Shown in pieces: positions 46,800 to 56,207 of a stretch of 64,000 nt of DNA. Both the position numbers and the translations under genes were made by a program. How positions within the stretch are numbered: the first letter of the stretch is position 1; every line of letters begins with the position of its first letter. Source of the DNA: JAVJST01 sp040219295 (lineage in GTDB: Bacteria > Pseudomonadota > Alphaproteobacteria > Rhodospirillales > Casp-alpha2); the NCBI GenBank assembly GCA_040219295.1, contig JAVJST010000005.1, forward strand, positions 1,404,184 to 1,468,183. The letters are read 5' to 3'. The notes under the pieces were generated by a model that was not told the DNA's origin, ran no database searches, and saw only the letters and a program-made list of their open reading frames with translations.

Positions 46800-48398
46800 A
46801 TGACCGCGCTCGACGAAGCCGTCAGCAACCGGCGAACCTTTGCCATCATCTCGCATCCGGACGCGGGCAAGACCACGCTGACGGAGAAACTGCTGCTGTT
46901 CGGCGGCGCCATTCAGATGGCTGGCGCGGTCAAGGCCCGCGGTGAACAACGCAGGGCGCGTTCCGACTGGATGAAGGTGGAACGCGAACGCGGAATTTCG
47001 GTCGCGTCGTCAGTGATGAGTTACTCGTTCGACGGGCGCAGCTTCAATCTGCTCGACACCCCGGGTCACGAGGACTTCTCGGAGGATACATACCGTACCC
47101 TGACCGCCGTCGATTCAGCCGTCATGGTGATCGATAGCGCCAAGGGGATCGAGCTGCAGACCCGAAAGCTCTTCGAGGTTTGCCGGCTTCGTGACATGCC
47201 GATCATCACGTTCATCAACAAGATGGACCGGGACGGCTTGGATCCGTTCGAATTGCTCGACGACATTGAGCAGACACTGCAGCTCGACGTCACGCCGGCA
47301 AGCTGGCCGATCGGGTCCGGCAGAAACTTTCTGGGCTGCTTCGATCTCTTGAACGACCGCCTGGTGCTGGTGAACCGGAGCAAGGGCGAGAAACCGGATA
47401 TTGCGCATGAATGCAAGGGCATCGACGATCCGCTCATCGACCGGTTGATTCCGGAGATTGACGCCAGAAAACTGCGCGAGGATGTCGAGATGGTGCGCGA
47501 ACTTTGCCCGCCGTTCGATCTCGAGGCGTATCGCAGCGGCAACCAAACCCCTGTTTATTTTGGCAGTGCGGTCAACACCTTCGGCGTGCACGAACTGCTG
47601 ACGGGTCTGGCCGAGATGGCACCGCCGCCGAGACCGCAACCGACCGCGGGGCGCGACGTTTCGCCGGCTGAAGAAAAGGTTTCCGCCTTCGTCTTCAAGA
47701 TCCAGGCGAACATGGACCCCAAACATCGCGACCGGATCGCGTTCGTTCGCATTTGCTCCGGCCGCTTCAGGCGCGGCATGAAGCTGAAGCACGTCCGCAG
47801 TGGGAAACAGCTGACCATCCACAACCCCGTCATGTTCCTCGCCCAGGATCGCGAGATCGCTGAAGAAGCGTGGCCCGGAGACATCATCGGCATTCCTAAC
47901 CACGGGAACCTGCGGATCGGAGACGCGTTGACCGAGGGCGAGGATTTGCGCTTTACCGGCGTGCCGAGCTTTGCGCCGGAGCTGTTGCAGCGTGCCCGGC
48001 CGGACGATCCGCTGAAAGCCAAGCACCTGGGGCGCGCCCTGCAGCAACTTGCGGAGGAGGGCGCAGCAAGCGTATTCAAGCCGATGATCGGCGCCGACTG
48101 GTATGTGGGTGTCGTCGGCTGGCTTCAGTTCGACGTGATGGCAGACCGGATCAGGACGGAGTACGAAGTTCCCGTTCATTTCGAGAAAACCGAATTGCTG
48201 ACCGCCCGGTGGGTCGAGACCGACGATCCGGCGTTACACAAGAAATTCATCGACGCCAACAAGGCGGCACTGGCGGAGGACCATGACGGGCAGCTCGTGT
48301 TTCTGGCCCGCAATGCGTGGCACCTTGATCGAACCGTCGAGGACTGGCCGGACATCCGCCTGCTGAAAACCCGAGAGCAATCTCTCGAAGCGAACTAG
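46800..48398 (+). CDS. prfC: Peptide chain release factor 3
   Basis: 532 residues, a translational GTPase that recycles RF1 and RF2 after termination. G1 is HPDAGKTTLTEK, G3 DTPGHEDF and G4 NKMD. The ERERGISV switch region is typical of translational GTPases, and the ARGEQRRARSDWM and KKGMKLKHVR-like segments match RF3. It converges on the EamA gene after 10 bases. Confidence 0.95.
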   Translation: MTALDEAVSNRRTFAIISHPDAGKTTLTEKLLLFGGAIQMAGAVKARGEQRRARSDWMKVERERGISVASSVMSYSFDGRSFNLLDTPGHEDFSEDTYRTLTAVDSAVMVIDSAKGIELQTRKLFEVCRLRDMPIITFINKMDRDGLDPFELLDDIEQTLQLDVTPASWPIGSGRNFLGCFDLLNDRLVLVNRSKGEKPDIAHECKGIDDPLIDRLIPEIDARKLREDVEMVRELCPPFDLEAYRSGNQTPVYFGSAVNTFGVHELLTGLAEMAPPPRPQPTAGRDVSPAEEKVSAFVFKIQANMDPKHRDRIAFVRICSGRFRRGMKLKHVRSGKQLTIHNPVMFLAQDREIAEEAWPGDIIGIPNHGNLRIGDALTEGEDLRFTGVPSFAPELLQRARPDDPLKAKHLGRALQQLAEEGAASVFKPMIGADWYVGVVGWLQFDVMADRIRTEYEVPVHFEKTELLTARWVETDDPALHKKFIDANKAALAEDHDGQLVFLARNAWHLDRTVEDWPDIRLLKTREQSLEAN

Positions 48399-48408
48399 GA
48401 CGCCCGCG

Positions 48409-49302
48409 TCACGCCGGTCCGGGGCGTGTTGGGGTCGCTCGACGCTGTTTGGCTTCACGATGCCCAATGTAGATGCCGCTGACGACGATGATGGCACTGC
48501 CGATCCACGTCCAGAGGTCGGGCACATCACCGAACAAAAGGTAGCCGCCGGTCGCCATCCAGATGAGAACCGCGTAGTTAAACGGAGCGACGATCGATGC
48601 TTCCGTGCCGGCATACGCGCGGATCATGGCGTAGTGGCCCGTGGCGCCGGTCGCACCCATGCTGACCAGTAGCACCCAGTGGAGAGGCGCGAGATCAACC
48701 CAGAAGAATGGCACCGCCAATGAGGCCAGCACGGTTCCTGCAAGGGCCGTATAGGTGATGCTGGTGGTCGGGCTGTCATCCCCGCTGACCTTGCGCGTGG
48801 CTATCTGATAGAACGAATAGACGACGGCAGCACCCACCGGGAGCAGTCCGACCGCGCCGAACACGCCGGCACCCGGGCGGATGATGATCAGCGCGCCGGT
48901 CAGGCCGGCGGCGACTCCCAGAATTCGACGGATGCCGACTTTCTCCCCGAGAAACGGAACCGCCAGCAGTGTGACCAACACGGGCGAGATGTTGAGGAGC
49001 GCGGCCGCATCGGCGAGCGGCATCAGGATGAAGCCCCCGAAGTAGAGGCATGATGCCGCCAACAGCATTAGAGAACGCCCAAGCTGCAGGCCGAGATGGT
49101 GGGTCTGGAGCACCCCCGGCAGTCTGCCTCGGAGCAGCAGCGCGAGAATCAAGAAGTGGAAGAAGTAACGGCCCCAGACGATCTGCACGAGGCTGACGTC
49201 CTGGCCCAACAGCTTGGAGGCGACATTCGTGAGGCCGAAGAACACCGTGGCAGTAACCATCCACAGGATGCCGCCCAAGGCGCTGCCTTGTTCTCTGCTC
49301 AA
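48409..49302 (-). CDS. EamA (DMT superfamily) transporter
   Basis: 297 residues with about ten hydrophobic helices in two EamA repeats; the first (LGGILWMVTATVFFGLTNV) and second (GALIIIRPGAG then SITYTALAGTVLA) halves are evident. Such proteins export small metabolites or amino acids; the substrate is unknown. The TTG start overlaps the tusA-like stop, so it is the second gene of a two-gene unit. Confidence 0.85.
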   Translation of the reverse strand: MSREQGSALGGILWMVTATVFFGLTNVASKLLGQDVSLVQIVWGRYFFHFLILALLLRGRLPGVLQTHHLGLQLGRSLMLLAASCLYFGGFILMPLADAAALLNISPVLVTLLAVPFLGEKVGIRRILGVAAGLTGALIIIRPGAGVFGAVGLLPVGAAVVYSFYQIATRKVSGDDSPTTSITYTALAGTVLASLAVPFFWVDLAPLHWVLLVSMGATGATGHYAMIRAYAGTEASIVAPFNYAVLIWMATGGYLLFGDVPDLWTWIGSAIIVVSGIYIGHREAKQRRATPTRPGPA

Positions 49303-49523
49303 GCGATTTTCCTGATCAGATAACGGAAGACGCCTTCTTCTTCGGATTGTTCAAGCAGTTCGTGCCCCGCCGTATTGCAGAAGTGCGGAATGTCGATGGC
49401 CGAAGCGGGGTCGCTCGCGAGAACAACGATCTCCTCGCCGGCATCGATCGACTTGATCGCCTTGCGTGCTTTCAGGACCGGTATCGGACAGTTGTAGCCC
49501 GTCGCATCGATGATGTTGCTCAT
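49299..49523 (-). CDS. TusA/SirA-family sulfur carrier
   Basis: 74 residues from an ATG at 49523. The signature CPIPVLKARKAI carries the persulfide cysteine at Cys12. TusA-like carriers move sulfur to TusBCD for tRNA thiolation, or between sulfur-oxidising and other pathways. In a window with sulfite oxidation and DMSP chemistry it may have a broader sulfur role, but no tRNA-thiolation partners adjoin. It overlaps the EamA gene by four bases. Confidence 0.88.
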   Translation of the reverse strand: MSNIIDATGYNCPIPVLKARKAIKSIDAGEEIVVLASDPASAIDIPHFCNTAGHELLEQSEEEGVFRYLIRKIA

Positions 49524-49648
49524 GAACCGTTTCCGTTCGGATATCCGGGAGAGGACAGCGTTGCCAAAGCCAAGGACAGGTATCATTCTGCCGCCGCCGG
49601 TTCAATTGTCGAACTTCCGTCCCGGCCGGAACGACAGGAGGGACTTCG

Positions 49649-50422
49649 ATGTCCGGACTTGAGGGGAAACGCGTCGTAGTTACCGCCGGTGCCGCGGGGA
49701 TCGGCCGCACGGTCGCCAAGGCGTTCGTGGATGCAGGTGCCCGGGTCCACGTCTGCGACGTGGATTCCGCGGCGATCGAGGCATTTCGGGCCGATCTGCC
49801 GTCGGCCGTGGCGAACGTCGCCGATGTAACGGACGAGGCCGCTGTTGCGAAATTCTTCGGCACCGTCGGGGACGGTCTGGGTGGCCTTGATATTCTCGTT
49901 AACAATGCCGGAATCGCTGGGCCAGCAGCGCCGGTGGAAGCGATGGACTACGCCGGTTGGCAGGCCTGTCTTGATATCAACCTGGGCGGCACGTTTCTGG
50001 CGACCCGGTCCGCCATTCCGTTACTGCGTGCGGCCGGTGGTGGCTCGATTGTCAACATGTCGTCGACCGCGGGGTTGTTCGGTTTTCCCAACCGCTCGCC
50101 TTACTGCGTCGCCAAATGGGGCGTTATCGGATTTACCAAGACCCTGGCCATGGAACTCGGGAAGGATGGAATCCGCGCCAATGCCATCTGTCCCGGTGCG
50201 GTCGAGGGCGATCGCATGGAGCGCGTGTTGGCGGCAGAGTCTGCGGCGTCCGGCCGTTCGATCGATGACATCCGCCGCGCCTATGTCGACTGCACGTCAA
50301 TGAAGACATGGGTTACGGCGCAGGACATCGCCGATGCGATCCTGTTCCTTTGTTCGGATCAGGCGGCGCGGATATCGGGGCTTGTGCTGCCGGTCGACGG
50401 CCATTCCGAGAGCATCATGTAG
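49649..50422 (+). CDS. Short-chain dehydrogenase/reductase
   Basis: 257 residues, classical SDR with TAGAAGIG at the N-terminus, NNAG near residue 90 and SPYCVAK catalytic motif near residue 153. A very strong ACAGGAGGGA ribosome site supports the ATG. Several family members of this type act on sugars or hydroxy acids, yet the substrate is not predictable. It converges on the DksA-type gene with six bases between. Confidence 0.85.
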   Translation: MSGLEGKRVVVTAGAAGIGRTVAKAFVDAGARVHVCDVDSAAIEAFRADLPSAVANVADVTDEAAVAKFFGTVGDGLGGLDILVNNAGIAGPAAPVEAMDYAGWQACLDINLGGTFLATRSAIPLLRAAGGGSIVNMSSTAGLFGFPNRSPYCVAKWGVIGFTKTLAMELGKDGIRANAICPGAVEGDRMERVLAAESAASGRSIDDIRRAYVDCTSMKTWVTAQDIADAILFLCSDQAARISGLVLPVDGHSESIM

Positions 50423-50428
50423 ACAGAC

Positions 50429-50773
50429 TCAATGGGCACAGCCGATGCAAGTCGGCGCTGAAGCATCGTAATCGAGCCGTTTGCTCTCGATTTCCTCGCC
50501 GCACGTTATGCAGTAACCGAATTCACCGGCATCGATTCGCTCGAGCGCGTGATTGATTCGCTGTATTTCCAGTTCGCGGCGACGGTCGGTCTCCAGGGCC
50601 ATGGCCTGGACCTGCAAGGCATCCATCCGCGAAAGCCGGCCCTGCGTCGTCTGATCGAGTTCAACGGGCGCCCTCGATTCAGCCGATTTCTCGTGCACAT
50701 CGAGCAACGCGTCGCGTCGTTCCTCTAGCAGCTTGCGATAGGTCTTGAGCTTGGCGGCGGTCATTTTCGTCAT
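50429..50773 (-). CDS. DksA/TraR-type zinc-finger protein
   Basis: 114 residues: an N-terminal helical pair and a C-terminal zinc finger C-x2-C-x17-C-x2-C (CITCGEEI and CIGC). DksA-family proteins bind the secondary channel of RNA polymerase, often with ppGpp. It is shorter than E. coli DksA (151 residues), so it may be a truncated paralogue with different activity. Confidence 0.85.
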   Translation of the reverse strand: MTKMTAAKLKTYRKLLEERRDALLDVHEKSAESRAPVELDQTTQGRLSRMDALQVQAMALETDRRRELEIQRINHALERIDAGEFGYCITCGEEIESKRLDYDASAPTCIGCAH

Positions 50774-50845
50774 CCGGCTATTCTAGCCTCATGTTCACCA
50801 GTCCGTCATCCATGCGACAAAGACAAGGTATCTCTCGGCGCTTCC

Positions 50846-50881
50846 CAGTGATTGCGATCACTGCGATTTCGCCTGCGAAAT
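50846..50881. promoter_or_regulatory. Two tandem inverted repeats in the dksA-like/hypothetical divergent gap
   Basis: CAGTGAT-TGCG-ATCACTG (50846-50863) and ATTTCGC-CT-GCGAAAT (50866-50881) are perfect seven-base dyads separated by only two bases. They lie between two divergent genes and resemble operator half-sites; the binding protein is unknown. Confidence 0.4.
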
Positions 50882-50952
50882 GATTGAAGCACAGAACGAG
50901 ATCATGCTGGCGCGGTTCCCAGGATACGCGCAAGGATGCAGGAACGCTTTGG

Positions 50953-52356
50953 ATGATACCGTTGCAGTCTGTAGAGAATTGCACCAAGGTCGACGCGTCG
51001 AGTGAGGGTAAGGTGGCCGAGGTTCCCGATTGGGAGGCGATTTTCGAGGATCCGGAGTACGGCGTGATCAATCTGATCATGCGCTCCAAGTCCCCGAGTG
51101 CCATTCGCAAGAGCATTGACCTGATCGTCTCTACGCTGTTCAGCCGGGCGGGTGACAAGTCCCGCCGAGACGCGTTCTCATCATTGTTGAACGATATCGC
51201 CGACGTTGCGCCAGATGACGAGGGCGGGCTTGATCTCGTGCGCCACCGGATGGTCAAGCTGTTGCGTGGCATCAAGGAGGACCGTGTCGTTCGCGCCCGC
51301 CTGACCGAATCCGAGATCGACGAGGATGCGGTTCAGGGCCCCAAGGGTGCGGAGCGGCGCCGGGGCGAACCGGACATCATCGCCGACGCAACCGGCGGGT
51401 CCGGCATGTCGTCGCAGTGGTCGCCGACCGAGAGCGGGCACGTGCACGCCGGTGCCGACGGCAACACATTCGAGGTGGTCAGGCACGACGGCGAAGCCGT
51501 GTGGAATCGCCTCAAGGCCATGCCGACGCCAGTTTCCCTCGAAGAAGCGTTCTCCGACGTGTTTCTGGCGTCGCTGGAGGAGCGCTTCAACGTTCTTCGG
51601 GGCAAGGTCACACCCGACAATCCGATAGGCGGGCGAGTGCCGTTCCTGCTGTCGAAGGCATTTGCGGAGCGCTACGTGTCTATTGTCAAGGAGGAGATCC
51701 TGCCGGTCATGATCGCTCGTTGCGGACGTGTCTACGAACCGTTCGCCAAGTCGAAACCGGACAAATGGCGCACCGGATTGGCTGACGAGTTCGTTCATCG
51801 CGACCAGCGGCTTCGGCTCTGGGAGGCCTGGCAAAGTGCTTGGCTGGAGCTCACCACCCAGATGGCGCTGCCGCCAAAACCCGGGTCGGGCGCGAACAGG
51901 CCGCTGCGAAAGGAAGTCAGGACCGGCGACAGTCTGCCGGAGCAGACCGTCGAGGAATGGCGCAAGGACGTGTCGATCATCAAGCGTCAGAACACCTTGG
52001 CGGCCGGTGTCTGGAACAGGTTCACAGCGTTTGCCGAGGACTACCACGCGCCGCTGGACCAGGATAACCGGCTACTCATGGAGCTGTTCGGCCGTAGTGC
52101 CGGCGGGATCGTCGAGCAAATCGCCGCGCTCTTGCAGATCGCCTTACAGAAAGACGGCGCGCCGCGCCTGTTCGAGACCTTTCAGCGAGGCAAGTCGGTG
52201 GACGTGGCAATGCTCGCGGCGTGCTACCAGTATCCGGACGTCTTCGTCCTCGGCGATCGGCCGATGTTGTCCATCCTGGTGCGCGGCTTCGGTCGGCGTC
52301 GCCGGCTCGAGGCCCTGCCGCTGACCAGCCGTTACCTCAGCGACCGGATGCGCTGA
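50953..52356 (+). CDS. Hypothetical protein, unrecognised (467 aa)
   Basis: I do not recognise this protein. From an ATG at 50953 it has 467 residues, mostly predicted helix, charged and soluble, with no signal peptide, membrane segment or enzyme motif. Residues 110-170 are polar and disordered-looking (RRRGEPDIIADATGG); the rest contains a long regular region with WRKDVSIIKRQ and a basic C-terminus (FGRRRRLEALPLTSRYLSD). An in-frame start at 50884 exists, as does a GTG at 51014 with a plausible ribosome site. It is downstream of the tandem dyads and 66 bases or more upstream of ppk. Confidence 0.7.
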   Translation: MIPLQSVENCTKVDASSEGKVAEVPDWEAIFEDPEYGVINLIMRSKSPSAIRKSIDLIVSTLFSRAGDKSRRDAFSSLLNDIADVAPDDEGGLDLVRHRMVKLLRGIKEDRVVRARLTESEIDEDAVQGPKGAERRRGEPDIIADATGGSGMSSQWSPTESGHVHAGADGNTFEVVRHDGEAVWNRLKAMPTPVSLEEAFSDVFLASLEERFNVLRGKVTPDNPIGGRVPFLLSKAFAERYVSIVKEEILPVMIARCGRVYEPFAKSKPDKWRTGLADEFVHRDQRLRLWEAWQSAWLELTTQMALPPKPGSGANRPLRKEVRTGDSLPEQTVEEWRKDVSIIKRQNTLAAGVWNRFTAFAEDYHAPLDQDNRLLMELFGRSAGGIVEQIAALLQIALQKDGAPRLFETFQRGKSVDVAMLAACYQYPDVFVLGDRPMLSILVRGFGRRRRLEALPLTSRYLSDRMR

Positions 52357-52458
52357 CAGGCTTTTCACGGGTTTCCAATATCTGTAACATTAACCTTCTA
52401 TGCTTCTGGTATAGCTGAGTTTTTGTTGCCGTCGGCGCTTCGCCGGCTGATTGGATTC

Positions 52459-54639
52459 GTGGTGATTGCCCATACAGCGTTGAAAACCGAGCCTGCCAAA
52501 GAGTACCGTGCCGACGAATCCCGCCAAGCCTTGGCTTCATCTGTCGCGGATGGGCGTTTCATCAATCGCGAGATTTCATGGCTCAAGTTCAACACCCGGG
52601 TTCTCGACGAAGCCCGCAACCCCAATCACCCGTTGCTCGAGCGGCTGAGGTTCTTGTCGATCTGTGCGGCGAACCTCGACGAGTTCTACATGGTTCGCGT
52701 TGCCGGTCTGAAAGGCATGGTTCGTGCCGGCGTAGCGGCACCGAGCGACGACGGACTGACACCAAGCCAGCAGCTTGATGCGTGCAACGAGGCTGCGGTC
52801 GATCTGATGCAGGAACAGCACGCGTGCTGGATCGACCTGCGCAAGAAGCTTGCTAATGACGGTATTGAAGTTCTCGACCGCAGGGGGGTGACCAACCGTG
52901 ATGAGGCTTGGCTAGAGAAGCGCTTCATGGAGGACATCTTCCCGGTGCTGACACCGCTTGCGATCGATCCGGCGCACCCGTTTCCATTCATTCCGAACTT
53001 CGGATTTTCGCTGGTGTTGCTGCTCAACAAGCCAGGCAGCGAGGAGCCCTTGTACGCGTTGCTGCCGCTACCCTCGAAACTTGACCGGTTCATCCGGCTG
53101 CCCGGACCGAATGTTCGTTTTCTGCCGGTCGAATCCATGATCGAGATGTTTCTGGGGCACCTGTTCCCAGACTATGAGGTGGTGCAGAGCTCCCGCTTCC
53201 GCATTATCCGCGATAGCGAAATGGAAATCGACGAAGAGGCCGAAGACCTGGTGCGGACGTTCGAATCCGCCCTGAAACGCCGTCGGCGCGGCAGTGTCAT
53301 ACGGCTGACCTATTCGTCTGATATCCCGGCGACGCTGCGTGAACTTGTAATCGACCAGCTGGGCGTGGAGCCGCAGGACGCCATCCCGGTATCTGGACTC
53401 CTTGGGCTAGCCGACACCAAGCAATTGATCATCGATGGCCGGCCCGACCTGTTGTTCGAACCGTTCAACGCGCGTTTCCCGGAACGCATTCGCGACTTTG
53501 GCGGCGACGTCTTCGCGGCCATCCGCAAGAAGGACATCATCGTCCACCATCCGTTCGAGAGTTTCGATGTGGTCGTGCAGTTCGTCCGTCAGGCGGCACT
53601 CGATCCCGATGTCGTGGCGATCAAGCAGACACTCTATCGGACAAGCAACGAGTCACCCATCGTCGCCGCATTAATCGAGGCCGCCGAGGCCGGCAAGTCG
53701 GTGACCGCCATGGTCGAGTTGAAGGCGCGCTTCGACGAGGAGGCGAACATTCGCTGGGCCCGAGACCTCGAGCGCGCCGGCTGTCAGGTCGTTTACGGTT
53801 TCGTCGACAAGAAGACGCACGCAAAGGTCAACCTCGTGGTGCGAAGGGAAGGCGGAACCCTCAGGTCCTACGTCCACTTCGGCACCGGCAACTACCACCC
53901 GATCACCGCGAAGATCTACACCGATCTCTCGTTCTTCACGACCGACCCCGCCCTGTGCCGGGACGCGGCGCGGCTATTCAATTACATGACGGGTTACGCC
54001 CAGCCTAAAGGTATGGAGAAGGTGGGATACTCGCCGGACACGTTGCGGCGAAATCTCCTCGCCATGATCGGCGAGGAGATCGTTAGCGCCAAGGCCGGCA
54101 AACCAAGCGGCATCTGGATGAAGATGAACTCGCTGGTCGACGCCGAAATGATCGAAGCATTGTACGAGGCGTCGAACGCGGGCGTACCGATCCAGCTGGT
54201 GATCCGCGGCATCTGTTGTCTGCGTCCTGGCGTGCCGGGGATGTCCGAAAATATTCAGGTGAAGAGCATCGTAGGCCGTTTTCTTGAGCACTCGCGGATA
54301 TTCTGTTTCGCCAACGGCACTGAGTTGCCGTCCGATGAAGCCAAGGTGTTCGTTTCCTCAGCGGATCTGATGCCCCGCAACCTTAATCGTCGGGTCGAGA
54401 CGCTGGTGCCGATCGAAAACAAGACCGTTCATCAGCAAATTCTCAACGAAATCATGGTGACGAATCTTCGTGACGAGGCACAGTCGTGGATCATGAAGTC
54501 CGACGGCGAGTTCCAGCGTCACAAGAACATCGGCGGTTTTAACGCGCATCACTATTTCATGACCAATCCGAGCCTCTCGGGACAGGGGAGCGCCACCAGG
54601 AAGCGGCCAAAGAGCAAGAAGCCGATAAGCACCGGCTGA
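52459..54639 (+). CDS. ppk: Polyphosphate kinase 1
   Basis: About 726 residues, with start uncertain: GTG at 52459 or 52462, or a TTG at 52423. PPK1 makes polyphosphate from ATP. The N-terminal domain begins with FINREISWLKFNTRVLDEA. The autophosphorylated histidine is in HFGTGNYH (about His473), with the second catalytic region LYRTSNESPIVAALIEAAEAG. The C-terminal PLD-like halves are normal. It forms a ppk-ppx pair with the next gene, a polyphosphate turnover module. Confidence 0.92.
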   Translation: MVIAHTALKTEPAKEYRADESRQALASSVADGRFINREISWLKFNTRVLDEARNPNHPLLERLRFLSICAANLDEFYMVRVAGLKGMVRAGVAAPSDDGLTPSQQLDACNEAAVDLMQEQHACWIDLRKKLANDGIEVLDRRGVTNRDEAWLEKRFMEDIFPVLTPLAIDPAHPFPFIPNFGFSLVLLLNKPGSEEPLYALLPLPSKLDRFIRLPGPNVRFLPVESMIEMFLGHLFPDYEVVQSSRFRIIRDSEMEIDEEAEDLVRTFESALKRRRRGSVIRLTYSSDIPATLRELVIDQLGVEPQDAIPVSGLLGLADTKQLIIDGRPDLLFEPFNARFPERIRDFGGDVFAAIRKKDIIVHHPFESFDVVVQFVRQAALDPDVVAIKQTLYRTSNESPIVAALIEAAEAGKSVTAMVELKARFDEEANIRWARDLERAGCQVVYGFVDKKTHAKVNLVVRREGGTLRSYVHFGTGNYHPITAKIYTDLSFFTTDPALCRDAARLFNYMTGYAQPKGMEKVGYSPDTLRRNLLAMIGEEIVSAKAGKPSGIWMKMNSLVDAEMIEALYEASNAGVPIQLVIRGICCLRPGVPGMSENIQVKSIVGRFLEHSRIFCFANGTELPSDEAKVFVSSADLMPRNLNRRVETLVPIENKTVHQQILNEIMVTNLRDEAQSWIMKSDGEFQRHKNIGGFNAHHYFMTNPSLSGQGSATRKRPKSKKPISTG

Positions 54640-54672
54640 ACATTCGGAATGATCTTGACTTGTGCGGGGCCG

Positions 54673-54691
54673 GTCCGGTTCATAACCGGAC
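54673..54691. repeat. Perfect hairpin between ppk and ppx
   Basis: GTCCGGTT and AACCGGAC pair as 8 bp with a CAT loop. No T tract follows, so it may adjust ppk/ppx transcript stability or translation rather than end transcription. Confidence 0.4.
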
Positions 54692-54739
54692 AGGGATCCT
54701 GCCTTTGGCAAGGTCGTCTCTCTACCACGGGGAGCGGGC

Positions 54740-56200
54740 GTGGAACGCATAGGTGTCGTCGATATCGGCTCGAATACGGTTCGCCTTGTCGTCTACGACA
54801 TTGCCAGCCATCTCCCGGTACCCATGTTCAACGAAAAGGCATCGTGCCGTCTCGGGGCAGGGTTGCCCGAAACCGGAAAGCTCAATTCCGAAGGCGTGGA
54901 GCAGGCGGTCATCAGTATCGACCGGTTTGTTCGGCTTTCCCGGGCGATGTCCGTCGATGCCCTCTCGCTGGTCGCGACGGCCGCTGTCCGCGACGCCGAG
55001 GATGGGCCCGCGTTCACGAAACGCATCGAAGATCTCTGCAACGTCGAGATCGAGGTTCTGAGCGGCGCTGAGGAAGCCCAGCTGGCGGCAATCGGCGTGA
55101 TGAACGGCGTGCCGGAGGCCAACGGCATCGTCTGCGACCTGGGTGGTGGCAGTCTTGATCTCGTGCACGTCGAGGGCGGCACGTGCCTGCGTCAGGACTC
55201 GATGCCGTTCGGTCACTTGCGCCTGCACGAACTATCAGGCGGCAAGGTGGGGAAGGCGGCAAAACTCGTTGAGAGCGCCATCCAGAAGGCCGACTGGGTG
55301 TCAGGGACGCGGGGACAGACGATCTACGCGGTGGGCGGCTCGATCCGGGCACTGGCCCGGCTCCACATCGAGCAGACCAATTATCCGCTTCACATCGTGG
55401 ACAATTTCACCATGCGCCGGAATGACGCCAAGCAACTGGCGGAGCTGGTGTCGAACCTGAGCGCGGAAACACTGAGGCGCATTCCGAGCGTACCGTCGAA
55501 GCGTGTCGAAACGCTGCCGATGGCGGCGGTCGTCTTCAACGTTTTGCTTGATGCATTCGCGCCCAAGAGCATCGTGTTTTCGGCGTTCGGCATGCGCGAG
55601 GGAAAGATGATCACGATGATCCCCAAGCGTGTCCGGGCGAAGGATCCGTTGATCGCCGCGTGTACGGCCATGGAGCCGCAGCTTGGGCGCTTCTCGTTGT
55701 CCGGCAAGGAGCTCGAGACGTGGATGCGACCCTTGTTCAAGGGGGCCAGCGAGCGCAGCAAGCGCAACCGTCTCGCGGCATGCCTGCTGAGCGACATCGG
55801 TTGGCACGAGCATCCCGATTATCGTGCCGAACACGCTTTTCTTCGGGTTCTCAGGCTGCCGTTTGCCGGCCTGCAGCACGCCGACCGCATCTTTATTGCG
55901 ACCGCGATGTACGTCCGGTACGGCGGCAATTCCAGCGACGAACTGCCGAGTGCGGTGCTGCCGCTGGTCAGCGACGAGGCACGGGCCGACGCCGAACTGA
56001 CCGGATTCGCCTTGCGTCTGGGTCACAGGCTGGCCGGATCCGCACCGGGCTTGTTGTCGAACATGCCGATCAAGCTGTCGAAAGGCCTGCTGACGCTTTC
56101 GGCGGAGAAATCCGCCGCCCTGATCAACGGTGAAGCGGTCGAGCGGCGGGTCAAGAATCTGGCCCAGTCGCTGGGCGTGGAGTTCAAGATCGAACTGTGA
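54740..56200 (+). CDS. ppx: Exopolyphosphatase (Ppx/GppA family)
   Basis: 486 residues from a GTG with GGGGAGCGG upstream. The DIGSNTVRLVVYD and DLGGGSLDLV motifs (phosphate-binding loops of the ASKHA fold) fit Ppx/GppA, which hydrolyses polyphosphate or pppGpp. The C-terminal HD-type region seen in E. coli Ppx is present in outline (LSDIGWHEHPDYRAEHAF, FAGLQHADR). Next to ppk, polyphosphate breakdown is favoured, though pppGpp activity cannot be excluded. Confidence 0.88.
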   Translation: MERIGVVDIGSNTVRLVVYDIASHLPVPMFNEKASCRLGAGLPETGKLNSEGVEQAVISIDRFVRLSRAMSVDALSLVATAAVRDAEDGPAFTKRIEDLCNVEIEVLSGAEEAQLAAIGVMNGVPEANGIVCDLGGGSLDLVHVEGGTCLRQDSMPFGHLRLHELSGGKVGKAAKLVESAIQKADWVSGTRGQTIYAVGGSIRALARLHIEQTNYPLHIVDNFTMRRNDAKQLAELVSNLSAETLRRIPSVPSKRVETLPMAAVVFNVLLDAFAPKSIVFSAFGMREGKMITMIPKRVRAKDPLIAACTAMEPQLGRFSLSGKELETWMRPLFKGASERSKRNRLAACLLSDIGWHEHPDYRAEHAFLRVLRLPFAGLQHADRIFIATAMYVRYGGNSSDELPSAVLPLVSDEARADAELTGFALRLGHRLAGSAPGLLSNMPIKLSKGLLTLSAEKSAALINGEAVERRVKNLAQSLGVEFKIEL

Positions 56201-56207
56201 CGACTGA

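Noticed and set aside
52380..52420. Possible Pho box upstream of ppk (CTGTAACATTAACC)
   Set aside because: Only the first half resembles CTGTCAT; the second repeat at 11-base spacing does not match.
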